64,000 nt of DNA. Source: PALSA-600 sp037142875. GTDB lineage: Bacteria; Actinomycetota; Thermoleophilia; Gaiellales; Gaiellaceae. Position numbers and translations under genes: made by a program. The DNA lies in contig JBAWZV010000007.1 in NCBI GenBank assembly GCA_037142875.1, positions 41,881 to 105,880 of the forward strand. The letters run 5' to 3'. The notes beneath the pieces are model-generated. The model was not told the origin of the DNA and ran no database searches. It saw nothing but the letters and a program-made list of their open reading frames with translations. Positions 26,928 to 35,090 of the stretch are shown one piece after another. How positions within the stretch are numbered: position 1 is the stretch's first letter; each line of letters begins with the position of its first letter.

Positions 26928-27706
26928 CGGGCTGCTCCTTCCAGGAGGACGTTGTCGATCAGGCGGACCGAGCCGACGCGCGCTGCGATCGCAAGCGTGG
27001 GCCCGTCGAGATCCGCGACCTCGACGTACTCCGGTTCGATGCCGGCAGCCACGAGCACTGCACGGGCCGCTGCGGCATCGCGGGTCGAGAGCGCCGCGGG
27101 GATCGCCCGTGCGATGATCCGCTGCTGCTCGCTGAGCCGGACGTTGCGGGATGAGAGCGCGACGCCATCCTCGGCGCGGACGGTCGGGAGCGCCCGGATC
27201 TCGACGTCGAGCTGGAGATCGCGGACGACCTGCTTCACCACCGCGACCTGCTGCGCGTCCTTGCGACCGAAGTACGCACGCTGCGGGCGGACGAGTCCGA
27301 ACAGCCGGACGCAGACTGTCGCGACGCCCCTGAAGTGCCCGGGGCGATGGTCGCCCTCGAGGCCGAGCGCGACACCCGCGGGTTCGATCCAGGTGGCGAA
27401 GCCCGGGGGGTAGATCTCGGCGGGCGGCGGTGCGAAGAGCACGTCGACCCCCGCCGCACGCGCGATGGCGACGTCGTGGTCGAGATCGTCGGGGTAGGAG
27501 GCGAGGTCGTCACCGTCGCTGAACTGCGCCGGGTTGACAAACACGGTTGCGACGGTCAGGCCATTCTCTGCGCGAGAGCTCGCAAAGAGGGAGGTGTGCC
27601 CCTCGTGGAGGGCGCCCATTGTCGGCACGAGCCCGAGCGAGTCCCCTCGGGCCTTGGCGGGCTCGAGCGCTAGCCGTAGCTCGGCGATCGTTCGTACCGT
27701 CTTCAC
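26924..27706 (-). CDS. panC: Pantothenate synthetase (pantoate-beta-alanine ligase)
   Basis: 260 aa from a GTG with GGAG 7-8 nt upstream; an ATG 36 nt earlier lacks a ribosome site. It joins pantoate and beta-alanine with ATP. Motifs: VPTMGALHEGHTSL (ATP-binding HxGH), FVNPAQFSDGDDLASYPDDL, AYFGRKDAQQVAVVKQ and LSSRNVRLS. Shorter than E. coli PanC by about 20 residues at the C-terminus, as in other actinobacteria-like versions. First gene of the panC-panB operon. Confidence 0.95.
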   Translation of the reverse strand: MKTVRTIAELRLALEPAKARGDSLGLVPTMGALHEGHTSLFASSRAENGLTVATVFVNPAQFSDGDDLASYPDDLDHDVAIARAAGVDVLFAPPPAEIYPPGFATWIEPAGVALGLEGDHRPGHFRGVATVCVRLFGLVRPQRAYFGRKDAQQVAVVKQVVRDLQLDVEIRALPTVRAEDGVALSSRNVRLSEQQRIIARAIPAALSTRDAAAARAVLVAAGIEPEYVEVADLDGPTLAIAARVGSVRLIDNVLLEGAAR

Positions 27707-27887
27707 GTTGAGGCTCCAGTTCCGTTCGGATACCGGGCACATGGAAGGCTAGCGGAGCCGGGGGTATCTCGGCCATCGCGAGAGGCCGTGCGAACCGGAG
27801 GCGTTGGTAGCGTCCCCACCTGAATGTCGAGCGTTGACCACCGCCGCACGATCCGCGCAGCGCACCACGGCGAGCCCGTCCGGCACC

Positions 27888-28532
27888 GTGTTGGCTGACA
27901 CCGCCTTGCTCGAGGCGTTCGCCGCCGAGGTTGCAGGCTGCACCCGCTGCGTGCTCTCGGAGACGAGGACACAGGTCGTGTTCGGCTCCGGGCCACCCGA
28001 CGCAGCCCTGATGTTCGTCGGTGAGGCACCCGGCTTTCACGAGGACAAGCGGGGCGTGCCGTTCGTCGGTGCCGCGGGCAAATTGCTCGACAAGCTCCTC
28101 GCCGAGATCGGGATGACGCGCGACCAGGTGTACGTCGTCAACGTCCTCAAGTGCCGACCGCCAGGAAACCGCGACCCCAAGGTCGACGAGATCGAGGCGT
28201 GCCAGAGCCACCTCTTCCATCAGATCGAGCTGATTCAACCGACGGTCGTCGCGACGCTCGGGAACTTCGCGACCAAGCTGCTCTCCGGGTCACCGGAGGG
28301 CATCACCAAGGTGCACGGCCAGGAGCAGCACGTCGATCTCGGAGGGTCGAGCGTCCTGCTCTATCCGATCTTCCACCCGGCTGCCGCGCTCTATACGCCG
28401 CGAATGCTCGACGTGCTCAAGGCTGACTTCGCGCGGCTGCCTGCGCTCCTCGGCGTCACGGGCTCCGTGACGCCTCTGCCTGACGCGGCCCCGGCTGCAG
28501 CGGACGAGACAACACAGCTCGGTCTCTTCTGA
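27888..28532 (+). CDS. udg: Family 4 uracil-DNA glycosylase
   Basis: About 214 aa. Removes uracil from DNA. Family-4 motifs: GEAPGFHEDKRGVPFVGAAGKLLD (uracil-binding loop), YVVNVLKCRPPGNR, and HPAAALY near the C-terminus. Cysteines C-T-R-C near the start, plus C in VLKCRPP and ACQSH, fit the [4Fe-4S] ligands. The start is uncertain: GTG at 27888 fits family length, but in-frame TTG codons at 27804 and 27834 are possible. A TAGCGT (27808-27813) upstream is the likely promoter. It is followed by tsaE with its own -10. Confidence 0.9.
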   Translation: MLADTALLEAFAAEVAGCTRCVLSETRTQVVFGSGPPDAALMFVGEAPGFHEDKRGVPFVGAAGKLLDKLLAEIGMTRDQVYVVNVLKCRPPGNRDPKVDEIEACQSHLFHQIELIQPTVVATLGNFATKLLSGSPEGITKVHGQEQHVDLGGSSVLLYPIFHPAAALYTPRMLDVLKADFARLPALLGVTGSVTPLPDAAPAAADETTQLGLF

Positions 28533-28566
28533 CCGCTTCGTCGGGGCGTGTCCTATCGTCCAGGGA

Positions 28567-28995
28567 ATGCAACGCCACGAGACCGGGAGTGCACAGCAGA
28601 CCGAGGAGCTCGGAGCGCGGCTTGCCCGGCTCCTACGGCCAGGTGACATCGTTGCGATATCGGGCGAGCTCGGTGCCGGCAAGACCACGTTCGTCCGTGG
28701 CGCATGCCGGGAGCTCGGCGTGACGCAGCCGATCTCGAGCCCGACGTACACGATCGGGCATCTGTACGCGGGGACGGTGCCCGTCGCTCACCTCGATCTG
28801 TACCGTCTTGCTGGCTCGGCGGGCGAGGAGTGGGGTGACCTCGAGCCGTACTTCGATGGCACGATTGCGTTCGTCGAATGGCCCGAGCACGCCGCCTCCT
28901 GGCTTCCCGCGATCCGGGCGACAGTCACCCTCGCTCACGTCGATGACTCCCACCGAGAGATCAGGATTGACAGTGCAGACAGTCTTCGCATTTGA
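28567..28995 (+). CDS. tsaE: tRNA t6A biosynthesis ATPase TsaE
   Basis: A 142-aa small ATPase that works with TsaB and TsaD to form t6A37 on ANN-decoding tRNAs. P-loop GELGAGKTTFVRG, SSPTYTIGHLY, VAHLDLYRL and FVEWPE are typical. TATCGT (28554-28559) lies 7 nt before the ATG, indicating a leaderless start of the tsaE-tsaB-rimI-tsaD operon. Its 3' end overlaps tsaB by about 23 nt. Confidence 0.95.
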   Translation: MQRHETGSAQQTEELGARLARLLRPGDIVAISGELGAGKTTFVRGACRELGVTQPISSPTYTIGHLYAGTVPVAHLDLYRLAGSAGEEWGDLEPYFDGTIAFVEWPEHAASWLPAIRATVTLAHVDDSHREIRIDSADSLRI

Positions 28996-29545
28996 CACGG
29001 CCGCTTCGAGCGCCTCCTGCGCGCTGCTTCGCGACGGTGAGGTGCTCGGTGAGCGTCTCACCGACGCACGCTCGGTGCTCGCAGCCGCAGACGAACTGGT
29101 GCGCGATGCTGGCATCGGCCCGGCCGCGCTCGACGCGATCGTCGTAGGGACAGGCCCCGGCAGCTTCACCTCGATCCGGATCGGCCTAGCGACCGCGCAT
29201 GGCCTTGCACTCGCACTCGGGATCCCGGTCGCGGGCGTCTCATCCCTCCACGCCTACGCGGGTGGCCGACCGGTGATCGACGCGCGGCGCGGGGAGGTCT
29301 TCACCGACGCGCCCGCCCCGGTACGTCCCGACGAGCTCGATGTGCGCGGCGAGCGCCTGATCGGTGACGGAGCCGTCCGCTACCGCGACGTCTTCGAGGC
29401 GGCAGGTGCCGAGATCCCACCCGATGACGACCCGGGACACCGTCCTTCGGCGAGTCGTCTATACGCGTTCGCCACCGCTTTTGGCCTGGCTTCCACCGTC
29501 GAGCCGCTCTATCTCCGTGCACCCGACGCGAAGCCGCTGCCGTGA
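28973..29545 (+). CDS. tsaB: tRNA t6A biosynthesis protein TsaB
   Basis: 190 aa from the GTG 6 nt after AGGA; a TTG 6 nt earlier is too near the ribosome site. An ASKHA-fold inactive paralogue of TsaD that forms the TsaB-TsaD heterodimer. Signature VFAFDTAASSASCALLRDG and VGTGPGSFTSIRIGLATAHGLA. Short compared with E. coli (231 aa), with a reduced C-terminal half. Overlaps both neighbours. Confidence 0.93.
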   Translation: MQTVFAFDTAASSASCALLRDGEVLGERLTDARSVLAAADELVRDAGIGPAALDAIVVGTGPGSFTSIRIGLATAHGLALALGIPVAGVSSLHAYAGGRPVIDARRGEVFTDAPAPVRPDELDVRGERLIGDGAVRYRDVFEAAGAEIPPDDDPGHRPSASRLYAFATAFGLASTVEPLYLRAPDAKPLP

Positions 29546-30012
29546 GCGCGCTCACGATCGAGATTCGCCCTCTCGAGCTCGGCGAGCTTGGCGAGATCGA
29601 GGCGATCGAGCAGCGGGCCTACCGGACACCCTGGTCGCTTTCGATGTTCGCCGCCGAGCTGATCAAGCAGACGTCTGTGTGTCTCGGCGCCTACGAGGAC
29701 GGCCGGCTGGTCGGGTACACGGTCAACACGCGCTACGTCGACGCCTGGCACGTCATGAACGTCGCCGTCGACCCCGAGTACCAGCGCCGCGGGATAGCAG
29801 TGCGACTGCTCTCACGTCTCTTTGAGCTGACGGTGGGCGATGAGCGGCGTGGGTACACGCTCGAGGTTCGCGCCTCCAACGAGGCGGCGATCGCGCTGTA
29901 CGAGCGCCTCGGGTTCACAAGCCACGGGCGTCGGCGCGGGTACTACACCGACAACCGCGAGGACGCGCTGATTATGTGGCGTGAATCAGCCCCGGGTTCC
30001 GCATCCGCATGA
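29542..30012 (+). CDS. rimI: Ribosomal protein S18 alanine N-acetyltransferase
   Basis: A 156-aa GNAT acetyltransferase. MNVAVDPEYQRRGIAVRLLSRLFEL is the acetyl-CoA-binding motif A, and LEVRASNEAAIALYERLGFTSHGRRRGYYTDNREDALIM is the diagnostic RimI C-terminal motif. Between tsaB and tsaD with 4-nt overlaps at both ends, the usual bacterial order. S18 is the usual target, though broader substrates occur. Confidence 0.94.
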   Translation: MSALTIEIRPLELGELGEIEAIEQRAYRTPWSLSMFAAELIKQTSVCLGAYEDGRLVGYTVNTRYVDAWHVMNVAVDPEYQRRGIAVRLLSRLFELTVGDERRGYTLEVRASNEAAIALYERLGFTSHGRRRGYYTDNREDALIMWRESAPGSASA

Positions 30013-30968
30013 TCCTCGGGATCGAGACATCCTGCGACGAGACCGCCGCGGCCGTCGTCGGTCGCGACGGCACGATCGCCTCGAGCATCGTCGCGTCGCA
30101 GGCTGACCTGCACGCGCGCTACGGCGGGGTCGTCCCGGAGGTCGCCTCCAGGCGGCACCTCGAGCTGATCTCGCCGGTTATCGCCGAGGCGCTCACCGAG
30201 GCCGATGTGACGCTCGACGACATCGAGACGGTGGCCGTGACGGCAGGCCCCGGACTGATCGGGGCGCTACTCGTCGGCCTGGCGGCGGCGAAGGCCGTCG
30301 CGTGGTCGCGTGGCATCCCGCTGGCTCCCGTTCACCACCTCCACGGCCACGTCGCATCGCTGTATCTGCAGCCGACCGACCTCGAACCGCCGTTCACCTG
30401 CCTGCTCGCAAGCGGCGGGCACACCATGCTTCTTGATGTCCGCAATCGGACGTGGGGTGGCACTCGCATCCTCGGAACCACGCTCGACGACGCCGCCGGT
30501 GAGGCCTTCGACAAGGGCGCGCGGCTGCTGGGGCTTCCCTACCCGGGTGGGGCGGAGCTTGACCGGCTCGCTCGCGATGGTGATCCGACCGCGTACGCGT
30601 TCCCGGTCGCCCGCGTGCCCGGACTCGACTTCTCGTTCTCCGGGCTGAAGACGTCGCTGCTCTATGCGGTGCGCGATCTCGGCGAGGCGGAGCTCGCGGC
30701 CCGGAGGGCAGATCTCGCCGCGAGCTATCAGCACGCGATCGTTCGAGCCCTCGTCGGGCGGATCGAGGCGACGGGAGCTGACCGTGTCGCGATCGTTGGT
30801 GGCGTCGCGGCGAACTCGGCCCTCCGCGCCGCGCTGCCCGACGTCGTGGCCGCGCCGCTGCCTCTCTGCACCGACAACGCGGCGATGATCGCATCGGCTG
30901 GGCGCTTCACTGCTGCACTCGCTTCACCGGAGTTTCTGACGCTCGATGCGTTCGCGTCGGCGTCCTGA
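30009..30968 (+). CDS. tsaD: tRNA N6-adenosine threonylcarbamoyltransferase
   Basis: 319 aa. Transfers the threonylcarbamoyl group to A37 of tRNA. ILGIETSCDETAAAVV at the N-terminus, GGVVPEVASRRHLE, HHLHGHVAS (metal-binding His pair), LASGGHTMLL, and FSFSGLKTSLLY, VVGGVAANSALR-like IVGGVAANSALRAAL are standard. The metal-binding Asp in LCTDNAAMIA is present. Its last codons are overlapped by the start of the pseudo-protease gene (23 nt). Confidence 0.97.
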   Translation: MILGIETSCDETAAAVVGRDGTIASSIVASQADLHARYGGVVPEVASRRHLELISPVIAEALTEADVTLDDIETVAVTAGPGLIGALLVGLAAAKAVAWSRGIPLAPVHHLHGHVASLYLQPTDLEPPFTCLLASGGHTMLLDVRNRTWGGTRILGTTLDDAAGEAFDKGARLLGLPYPGGAELDRLARDGDPTAYAFPVARVPGLDFSFSGLKTSLLYAVRDLGEAELAARRADLAASYQHAIVRALVGRIEATGADRVAIVGGVAANSALRAALPDVVAAPLPLCTDNAAMIASAGRFTAALASPEFLTLDAFASAS

Positions 30969-32856
30969 CCGCCGCGGTGCGGCGGCTCTGGCTGGCCTCG
31001 CGGTCGCTCTTGCCGTCGTCGCAGCCAGGGTGTTCGCGTCGGGGGGAGGATCGAAGCCGCTAGGGGACGCGGTCGGCTCGGCGCACCCGGTGGTTGCGCT
31101 CGACGGACGGGCCATCGTCGTCCTCCGCGCTCCGTCGGTCGCCGATCGGATCAGCGGCGTGGGTTTCGCGACCGAGGCGCAGGAACGTGACTGGGCCGCC
31201 TCGGCGTACGCGGCTCAGCGCGACGTCCTGACGAGGCTCGCAGCTCACGGCTTCGGTGTCCGTCCCGACACGACGTACGCATGCGTACTCGACGGGTTCT
31301 CGGGCACGTTCGACCCCCGCGCACTCGCGTTCCTCGACGCCGATCCGGCAGTGGCGGGCGTCTACCCGGTTCGCGCGGCGTTTCCTGCATTCGGCTCCGG
31401 GTCGGCCAACGGGCTGAGTTCGGCGTCGTCGGATCAGCAGCTCGCCGCCGCTAGCGTCACCGTCGCGTTGCTCGGGACGGGCGCTGGGCGGGTGGAGGCG
31501 ACGCTCCAGCAGCGCATGCTCCCCGCGATCGACATCGCCCGCGGTTCGGCCGGCGTGTTCGCTGCAGCCGGCACCGGGTTGGCCGAGGCGATCGCTGGTG
31601 CGGGGGGCGCGTCGGTCATGCCGATCAGGGTCGCGGCTGCGCAGCGCGACGCCGTCGGCCAGAGCGCGGTCTACGCGCGGAGCGATCAGCTCATCGACGG
31701 ACTCGAGCGAGCAGTTGATCCAAACGGTGACGGCGACACGCACGACGCCGCTCGCATCGCCGTGCTGAGCGTCGTCGAGCCGTTCGCGGCCTTCAGAGAC
31801 AGTCCCGAGGCTCGGGCTGTGGCTGGGGCCGTTGCGCTTGACACGCTCGTCGTTGTTCCGGCCGGGGATGACGGGGTCGCAGGGCCTCTCTACGGCTCGC
31901 TCGCGGGCCCAGCCGGTGCAGACGGCGCACTCGTCGTCGGTGCGGCGGAGGGCGAGACGCCCGGCCGCGCTGCGTCCACGTCCTCGCGGGGGCTCACCTT
32001 CAGCGGGACACCAGCCCCGCAGCTCATCGCGGGGCGAGGCGCGGGGTCGGGCACTGCCGACGCCGCGGTGGCAGTCGCCGCAACAGCTGCGCATCTCATC
32101 GCGGCACGTCCCTCGCTGGCTGCCCGGGACATCGCGAGCCTGCTCGCGGGCAGCGCGGCTGTGCCGGGTGGGGAGCTTGATCCTCGGCGGGCTGCCGAGG
32201 GCGAGATCACCGCATCAGAGACGATGCTCGGATTCGACCTCGCTGCGCGCGTCCGGGTGCAGGTACGCCTGGTCGTTCGCAACTTCTCAGCTCGACGACG
32301 CTCGATCAGCATCACCGCGCCTGCGCGTCGCGGCGTCGCGGTGAGCGTTGTGCCGGACGCCTTCGAGCTGGCGCCCGGTGCCGAACGCACGGTCGAGGTA
32401 CGCGCGCTACGTCGCGGACACGGCGGTCGCCTGGCGGTCGGAGCTGTTCGGATCGGCGCAAGTGGGCTGCGTCCCCTCCGGATCGGCTGGGCCGCGGTAC
32501 TGAAGGCGTCGGGAGCCACCCTGCTCACGAACCCGCACATCGCAGCGATCATCTCGCCGACGGTGAAGGACCCGGCCGAGCTCCGCGTTCATGTCGGCCG
32601 TGTCGGCGGCATCGGTACGGTCGAGATCGTCCCGGCGGCGAGAGTCGACGTGCTCCTCGCGACCGCAGCGGGCACGCCGCTTGGCCGTCTCGCCCGGGTG
32701 CGCGACCTCCTCCCCGGGACGTACACGTTCGGGCTTACCGGTCTCGGCCCCGACGGGACAAGGCTTCCGCCGGGCCGCTATCGCGTCGAGTTCGTCGCGT
32801 GGCCGACCGGCGCCGGGCCGCCGAGCCGGATGAGCGTGACGTTCGGGTTAGAGTAG
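30946..32856 (+). CDS. Exported subtilisin-fold pseudoprotease
   Basis: 636 aa. An N-terminal signal or anchor (RRGAAALAGLAVALAVVAARVFA) and an inhibitor I9-like propeptide ending in VAGVYPVR. A subtilase-like domain (about 165-410) follows in which all catalytic positions are replaced: VALLGTGA for the Asp motif (G177), AGTGLAEAIAG for HGTHVAG (A208), PAGDDG for the oxyanion Asn (D308) and GTADAAVA for GTSMAxP (A371). The rest is beta-rich, with an Ig/Fn-like C-terminus (ARIVVR... VTFGLE). It looks like a binding protein derived from a subtilisin. It starts inside tsaD. The alignment was made by eye. Confidence 0.72.
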   Translation: MRSRRRPDRRGAAALAGLAVALAVVAARVFASGGGSKPLGDAVGSAHPVVALDGRAIVVLRAPSVADRISGVGFATEAQERDWAASAYAAQRDVLTRLAAHGFGVRPDTTYACVLDGFSGTFDPRALAFLDADPAVAGVYPVRAAFPAFGSGSANGLSSASSDQQLAAASVTVALLGTGAGRVEATLQQRMLPAIDIARGSAGVFAAAGTGLAEAIAGAGGASVMPIRVAAAQRDAVGQSAVYARSDQLIDGLERAVDPNGDGDTHDAARIAVLSVVEPFAAFRDSPEARAVAGAVALDTLVVVPAGDDGVAGPLYGSLAGPAGADGALVVGAAEGETPGRAASTSSRGLTFSGTPAPQLIAGRGAGSGTADAAVAVAATAAHLIAARPSLAARDIASLLAGSAAVPGGELDPRRAAEGEITASETMLGFDLAARVRVQVRLVVRNFSARRRSISITAPARRGVAVSVVPDAFELAPGAERTVEVRALRRGHGGRLAVGAVRIGASGLRPLRIGWAAVLKASGATLLTNPHIAAIISPTVKDPAELRVHVGRVGGIGTVEIVPAARVDVLLATAAGTPLGRLARVRDLLPGTYTFGLTGLGPDGTRLPPGRYRVEFVAWPTGAGPPSRMSVTFGLE

Positions 32857-32866
32857 GCAAGCTGCC

Positions 32867-34132
32867 GTGGGTGATCACTCCGAGAGCCACCTGAACGAGA
32901 ATCCGTACCGGATCGCTCAGGAACAGCTGCGGTACGTCGCTGACACGTTCGGGATCGACGACGACCTGGTCGGCGTGCTCTCCGGCTGCAAGAAGGCCGT
33001 CGAGGTTGGCATCCCGACGACAATGGACGACGGCTCCGTCGAGGTCTTCACCGGGTGGCGGGTGACCCACAACGTCGCCCGCGGACCGTCGAAGGGCGGG
33101 ATCCGCTACCACCCCGACGTCACGCTTGACGAGACGAAGGCTCTCGCGATGTGGATGACGTGGAAGTGCGCGCTGATAAACCTTCCGTTCGGTGGAGCCA
33201 AGGGCGGGGTGGCCTGCGATCCGAAGTCAATGTCCGTGGGTGAGCTTGAACGCATGACGCGCCGCTTCACCTCCGAGATCGTCAACGAGATCGGCCCCGA
33301 GCGAGACATCCCTGCGCCCGACGTCGGCACGAACCCCGCGATCATGGCCTGGATCTTCGACACGTTCTCGATGAATCAGGGCCACTCCGTCCTGAGCGTC
33401 GTCACGGGAAAGCCACTCGCGATCGGCGGCTCACTCGGTCGCGAGGAGGCGACAGGGCGGGGCGTCCTCTTCTGTCTCCAGGAGGCTCTCGTGCGTCGCG
33501 GTACGTCGATCGAGGGGCTCACAGTCGCCGTCCAGGGGTTCGGCAACGTCGGCGCAGTCTTCGCCGACCTCGTCTCGAAGCTCGGCGCGAAGGTGGTTGC
33601 GATCTCCGACTCCACCAGCGGCATCCACAACCCGCATGGCATCGACATCCCGGCCGCGATCGCCCATAAGCGCGTCGGCGGCACGATCGCAGATCTCCCC
33701 GGTGAGACGATCCAAAACGCCGAGCTGCTGCTGCTCCCCTGCGACGTGCTCGCTCCGTGCGCGCTCGAGCAGGTGCTCACGGAGCGCAACGCCGACGCAG
33801 TGCGCGCCCGGATCGTCGTGGAGGGCGCGAACGGCCCGACCACCCCGGCAGCCGACGTCATCCTCGAGCAGGCGGGTGTTCTCGTGCTCCCCGATGTTCT
33901 CGCAAACGCGGGTGGCGTCGTCGTCTCGTACTTCGAGTGGGTGCAAGGCCTCCAGGAGCTCTTCTGGAAGGAGGAGGAGGTCAACGAGCGGCTGAATGCG
34001 ATCGTGACGAGGGCCTTCGCCGAGACCTGGGATCTCCACGAGCGGCGTCGTATCCCGATGCGGATCGCCGCCTACGGTCTCGGTGTGCAGCGGGTCGCCG
34101 AGGCGACGCTCATCCGCGGTCTCTACCCGTGA
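32867..34132 (+). CDS. gdhA: Glutamate dehydrogenase family protein (NAD(P)-dependent)
   Basis: 421 aa, the hexameric short-type GDH length. Glutamate/2-oxoglutarate binding: VARGPSKGGIRYHPDVTLDETKALAMWMTWKCALINLPFGGAKGGV with the catalytic Lys in K-C-A, and APDVGTNPAIMAWI. Dinucleotide site VQGFGNVGAVFA. Signature GREEATGRGVL. TAGGCA lies 7 nt upstream of the GTG. The GTGA overlap couples it to the glutaredoxin-like gene. Cofactor specificity (NAD or NADP) is not resolved; leucine-dehydrogenase-like activity is unlikely. Confidence 0.95.
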   Translation: MGDHSESHLNENPYRIAQEQLRYVADTFGIDDDLVGVLSGCKKAVEVGIPTTMDDGSVEVFTGWRVTHNVARGPSKGGIRYHPDVTLDETKALAMWMTWKCALINLPFGGAKGGVACDPKSMSVGELERMTRRFTSEIVNEIGPERDIPAPDVGTNPAIMAWIFDTFSMNQGHSVLSVVTGKPLAIGGSLGREEATGRGVLFCLQEALVRRGTSIEGLTVAVQGFGNVGAVFADLVSKLGAKVVAISDSTSGIHNPHGIDIPAAIAHKRVGGTIADLPGETIQNAELLLLPCDVLAPCALEQVLTERNADAVRARIVVEGANGPTTPAADVILEQAGVLVLPDVLANAGGVVVSYFEWVQGLQELFWKEEEVNERLNAIVTRAFAETWDLHERRRIPMRIAAYGLGVQRVAEATLIRGLYP

Positions 34133-34368
34133 GCGTGCCCGTCGTCACCGTCTACACGGCTCGCCGCTGCCACCTCTGCGAGCGTGCAATCGACGATCTG
34201 GCGGCGCTCGCTGCCGATCTGGAGTTCGTTGTCGAGGAGATCGACATCACCGGAGACCCGGAGCTCGAGGCGCGATACCGCGAGCTCCTGCCCGTGATCG
34301 AGGTTGCCGGTGAGCGCGTCTCCGTCTACCGCATCGAGTCGGAGGCGCTGCGTCACAAGCTCGGGTGA
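34129..34368 (+). CDS. Glutaredoxin-like thiol protein (DUF836 type)
   Basis: 79 aa from the GTG overlapping the gdh stop. TVYTARRCHLCERAIDDLAAL carries a CxxC redox motif (C-H-L-C) in the usual thioredoxin-fold position; the middle has VVEEIDITGDPELEARYRELLPVIEVAGERV, with the cis-Pro before VIEV. It fits the small glutaredoxin-2/DUF836 family. Lying between a dehydrogenase and the NADH sensor Rex, it may take part in redox control (context only). Confidence 0.9.
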   Translation: MSVPVVTVYTARRCHLCERAIDDLAALAADLEFVVEEIDITGDPELEARYRELLPVIEVAGERVSVYRIESEALRHKLG

Positions 34369-34376
34369 TTCACCCG
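34362..34376. promoter_or_regulatory. Perfect 15-bp palindrome upstream of rex
   Basis: CGGGTGA-T-TCACCCG overlaps the last codons and stop of the glutaredoxin-like gene, about 55 nt before the rex start. There is no T-run, so an operator is as likely as a terminator. Half-site spacing does not match the known Rex operator (TTGTGA-N6-TCACAA). An isolated TTGTGA follows at 34379-34384. Confidence 0.45.
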
Positions 34377-34430
34377 ACATTGTGACTTCTCTATCCCTGT
34401 ATTGATGGGTTTCGGGCACAATCCTCGTGC

Positions 34431-35084
34431 ATGTTGCAAAGTCCGGTCGATGGGGTGCGTGGACTCGAGAAGAGGGTGGGGGTCGGCGTCGCCGCACGCC
34501 TCTCTCGCTACCTCCAGGTTCTGACCCAGGCGCAGAAGATGGGGAAGGATCGCATCTCATCACAGGAGATCGCGGACTACACCAACATCAACGCGACGCA
34601 GATCCGGCGCGACCTCTCAAACTTCGGCAAGTTCGGCAAGCGCGGCGTGGGCTACGCGATCGACGGCCTGCTCGGCGAGATCCGCAAGATCCTGCGGACA
34701 CAGGGCCAGCACAACATCGCGCTCGTCGGTGCCGGGCGACTCGGACAGGCGATCGCCGGCTCGCCGATCTTCGGTGAGCACGGGATCACGATCGCCGCGG
34801 TGTTCGAGACGGACCCCGAGATGATCGGGAAGATGGTCGGCCCGGTCGAGGTGACCGACTACCGCCGACTCAAGGACATCGTTCGCGATCGGAGCATCCT
34901 CGTGGGGGTGCTGGCTGTCCCCGCGGATGCGGCTCAGCAGGCCGCGGACGATCTGGTCGAGGCGGGCGTCCGTATTCTCTTCAACTACTCCGAGGCGCTG
35001 CTCGACGTGCCTCCGGATGTGACCGTGCACACGTCGAACCCTGCGGTCGAGTTGCTGCACGCCCTCTACTTCCACCTGACGTAG
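34431..35084 (+). CDS. rex: Redox-sensing transcriptional repressor Rex
   Basis: 217 aa. Senses the NADH/NAD+ ratio. The N-terminal winged helix (VGVAARLSRYLQVLTQAQKMGKDRISSQEIADYTNINATQIRRDLSNFGKFGKRGVGY) is classic Rex, followed by the Rossmann fold GAGRLGQAIA and the C-terminal domain-swap helix region (NPAVELLHALYFHLT). The ATG at 34431 has no clear ribosome-binding site. Starts 62 nt after the glutaredoxin-like gene. Rex would link gdh, the respiratory state and fermentation genes elsewhere. Confidence 0.97.
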   Translation: MLQSPVDGVRGLEKRVGVGVAARLSRYLQVLTQAQKMGKDRISSQEIADYTNINATQIRRDLSNFGKFGKRGVGYAIDGLLGEIRKILRTQGQHNIALVGAGRLGQAIAGSPIFGEHGITIAAVFETDPEMIGKMVGPVEVTDYRRLKDIVRDRSILVGVLAVPADAAQQAADDLVEAGVRILFNYSEALLDVPPDVTVHTSNPAVELLHALYFHLT

Positions 35085-35090
35085 GTTCGC

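Noticed and set aside
34379..34384. TTGTGA as a Rex operator
   Set aside because: Only a half-site; the partner TCACAA at the right spacing is absent.
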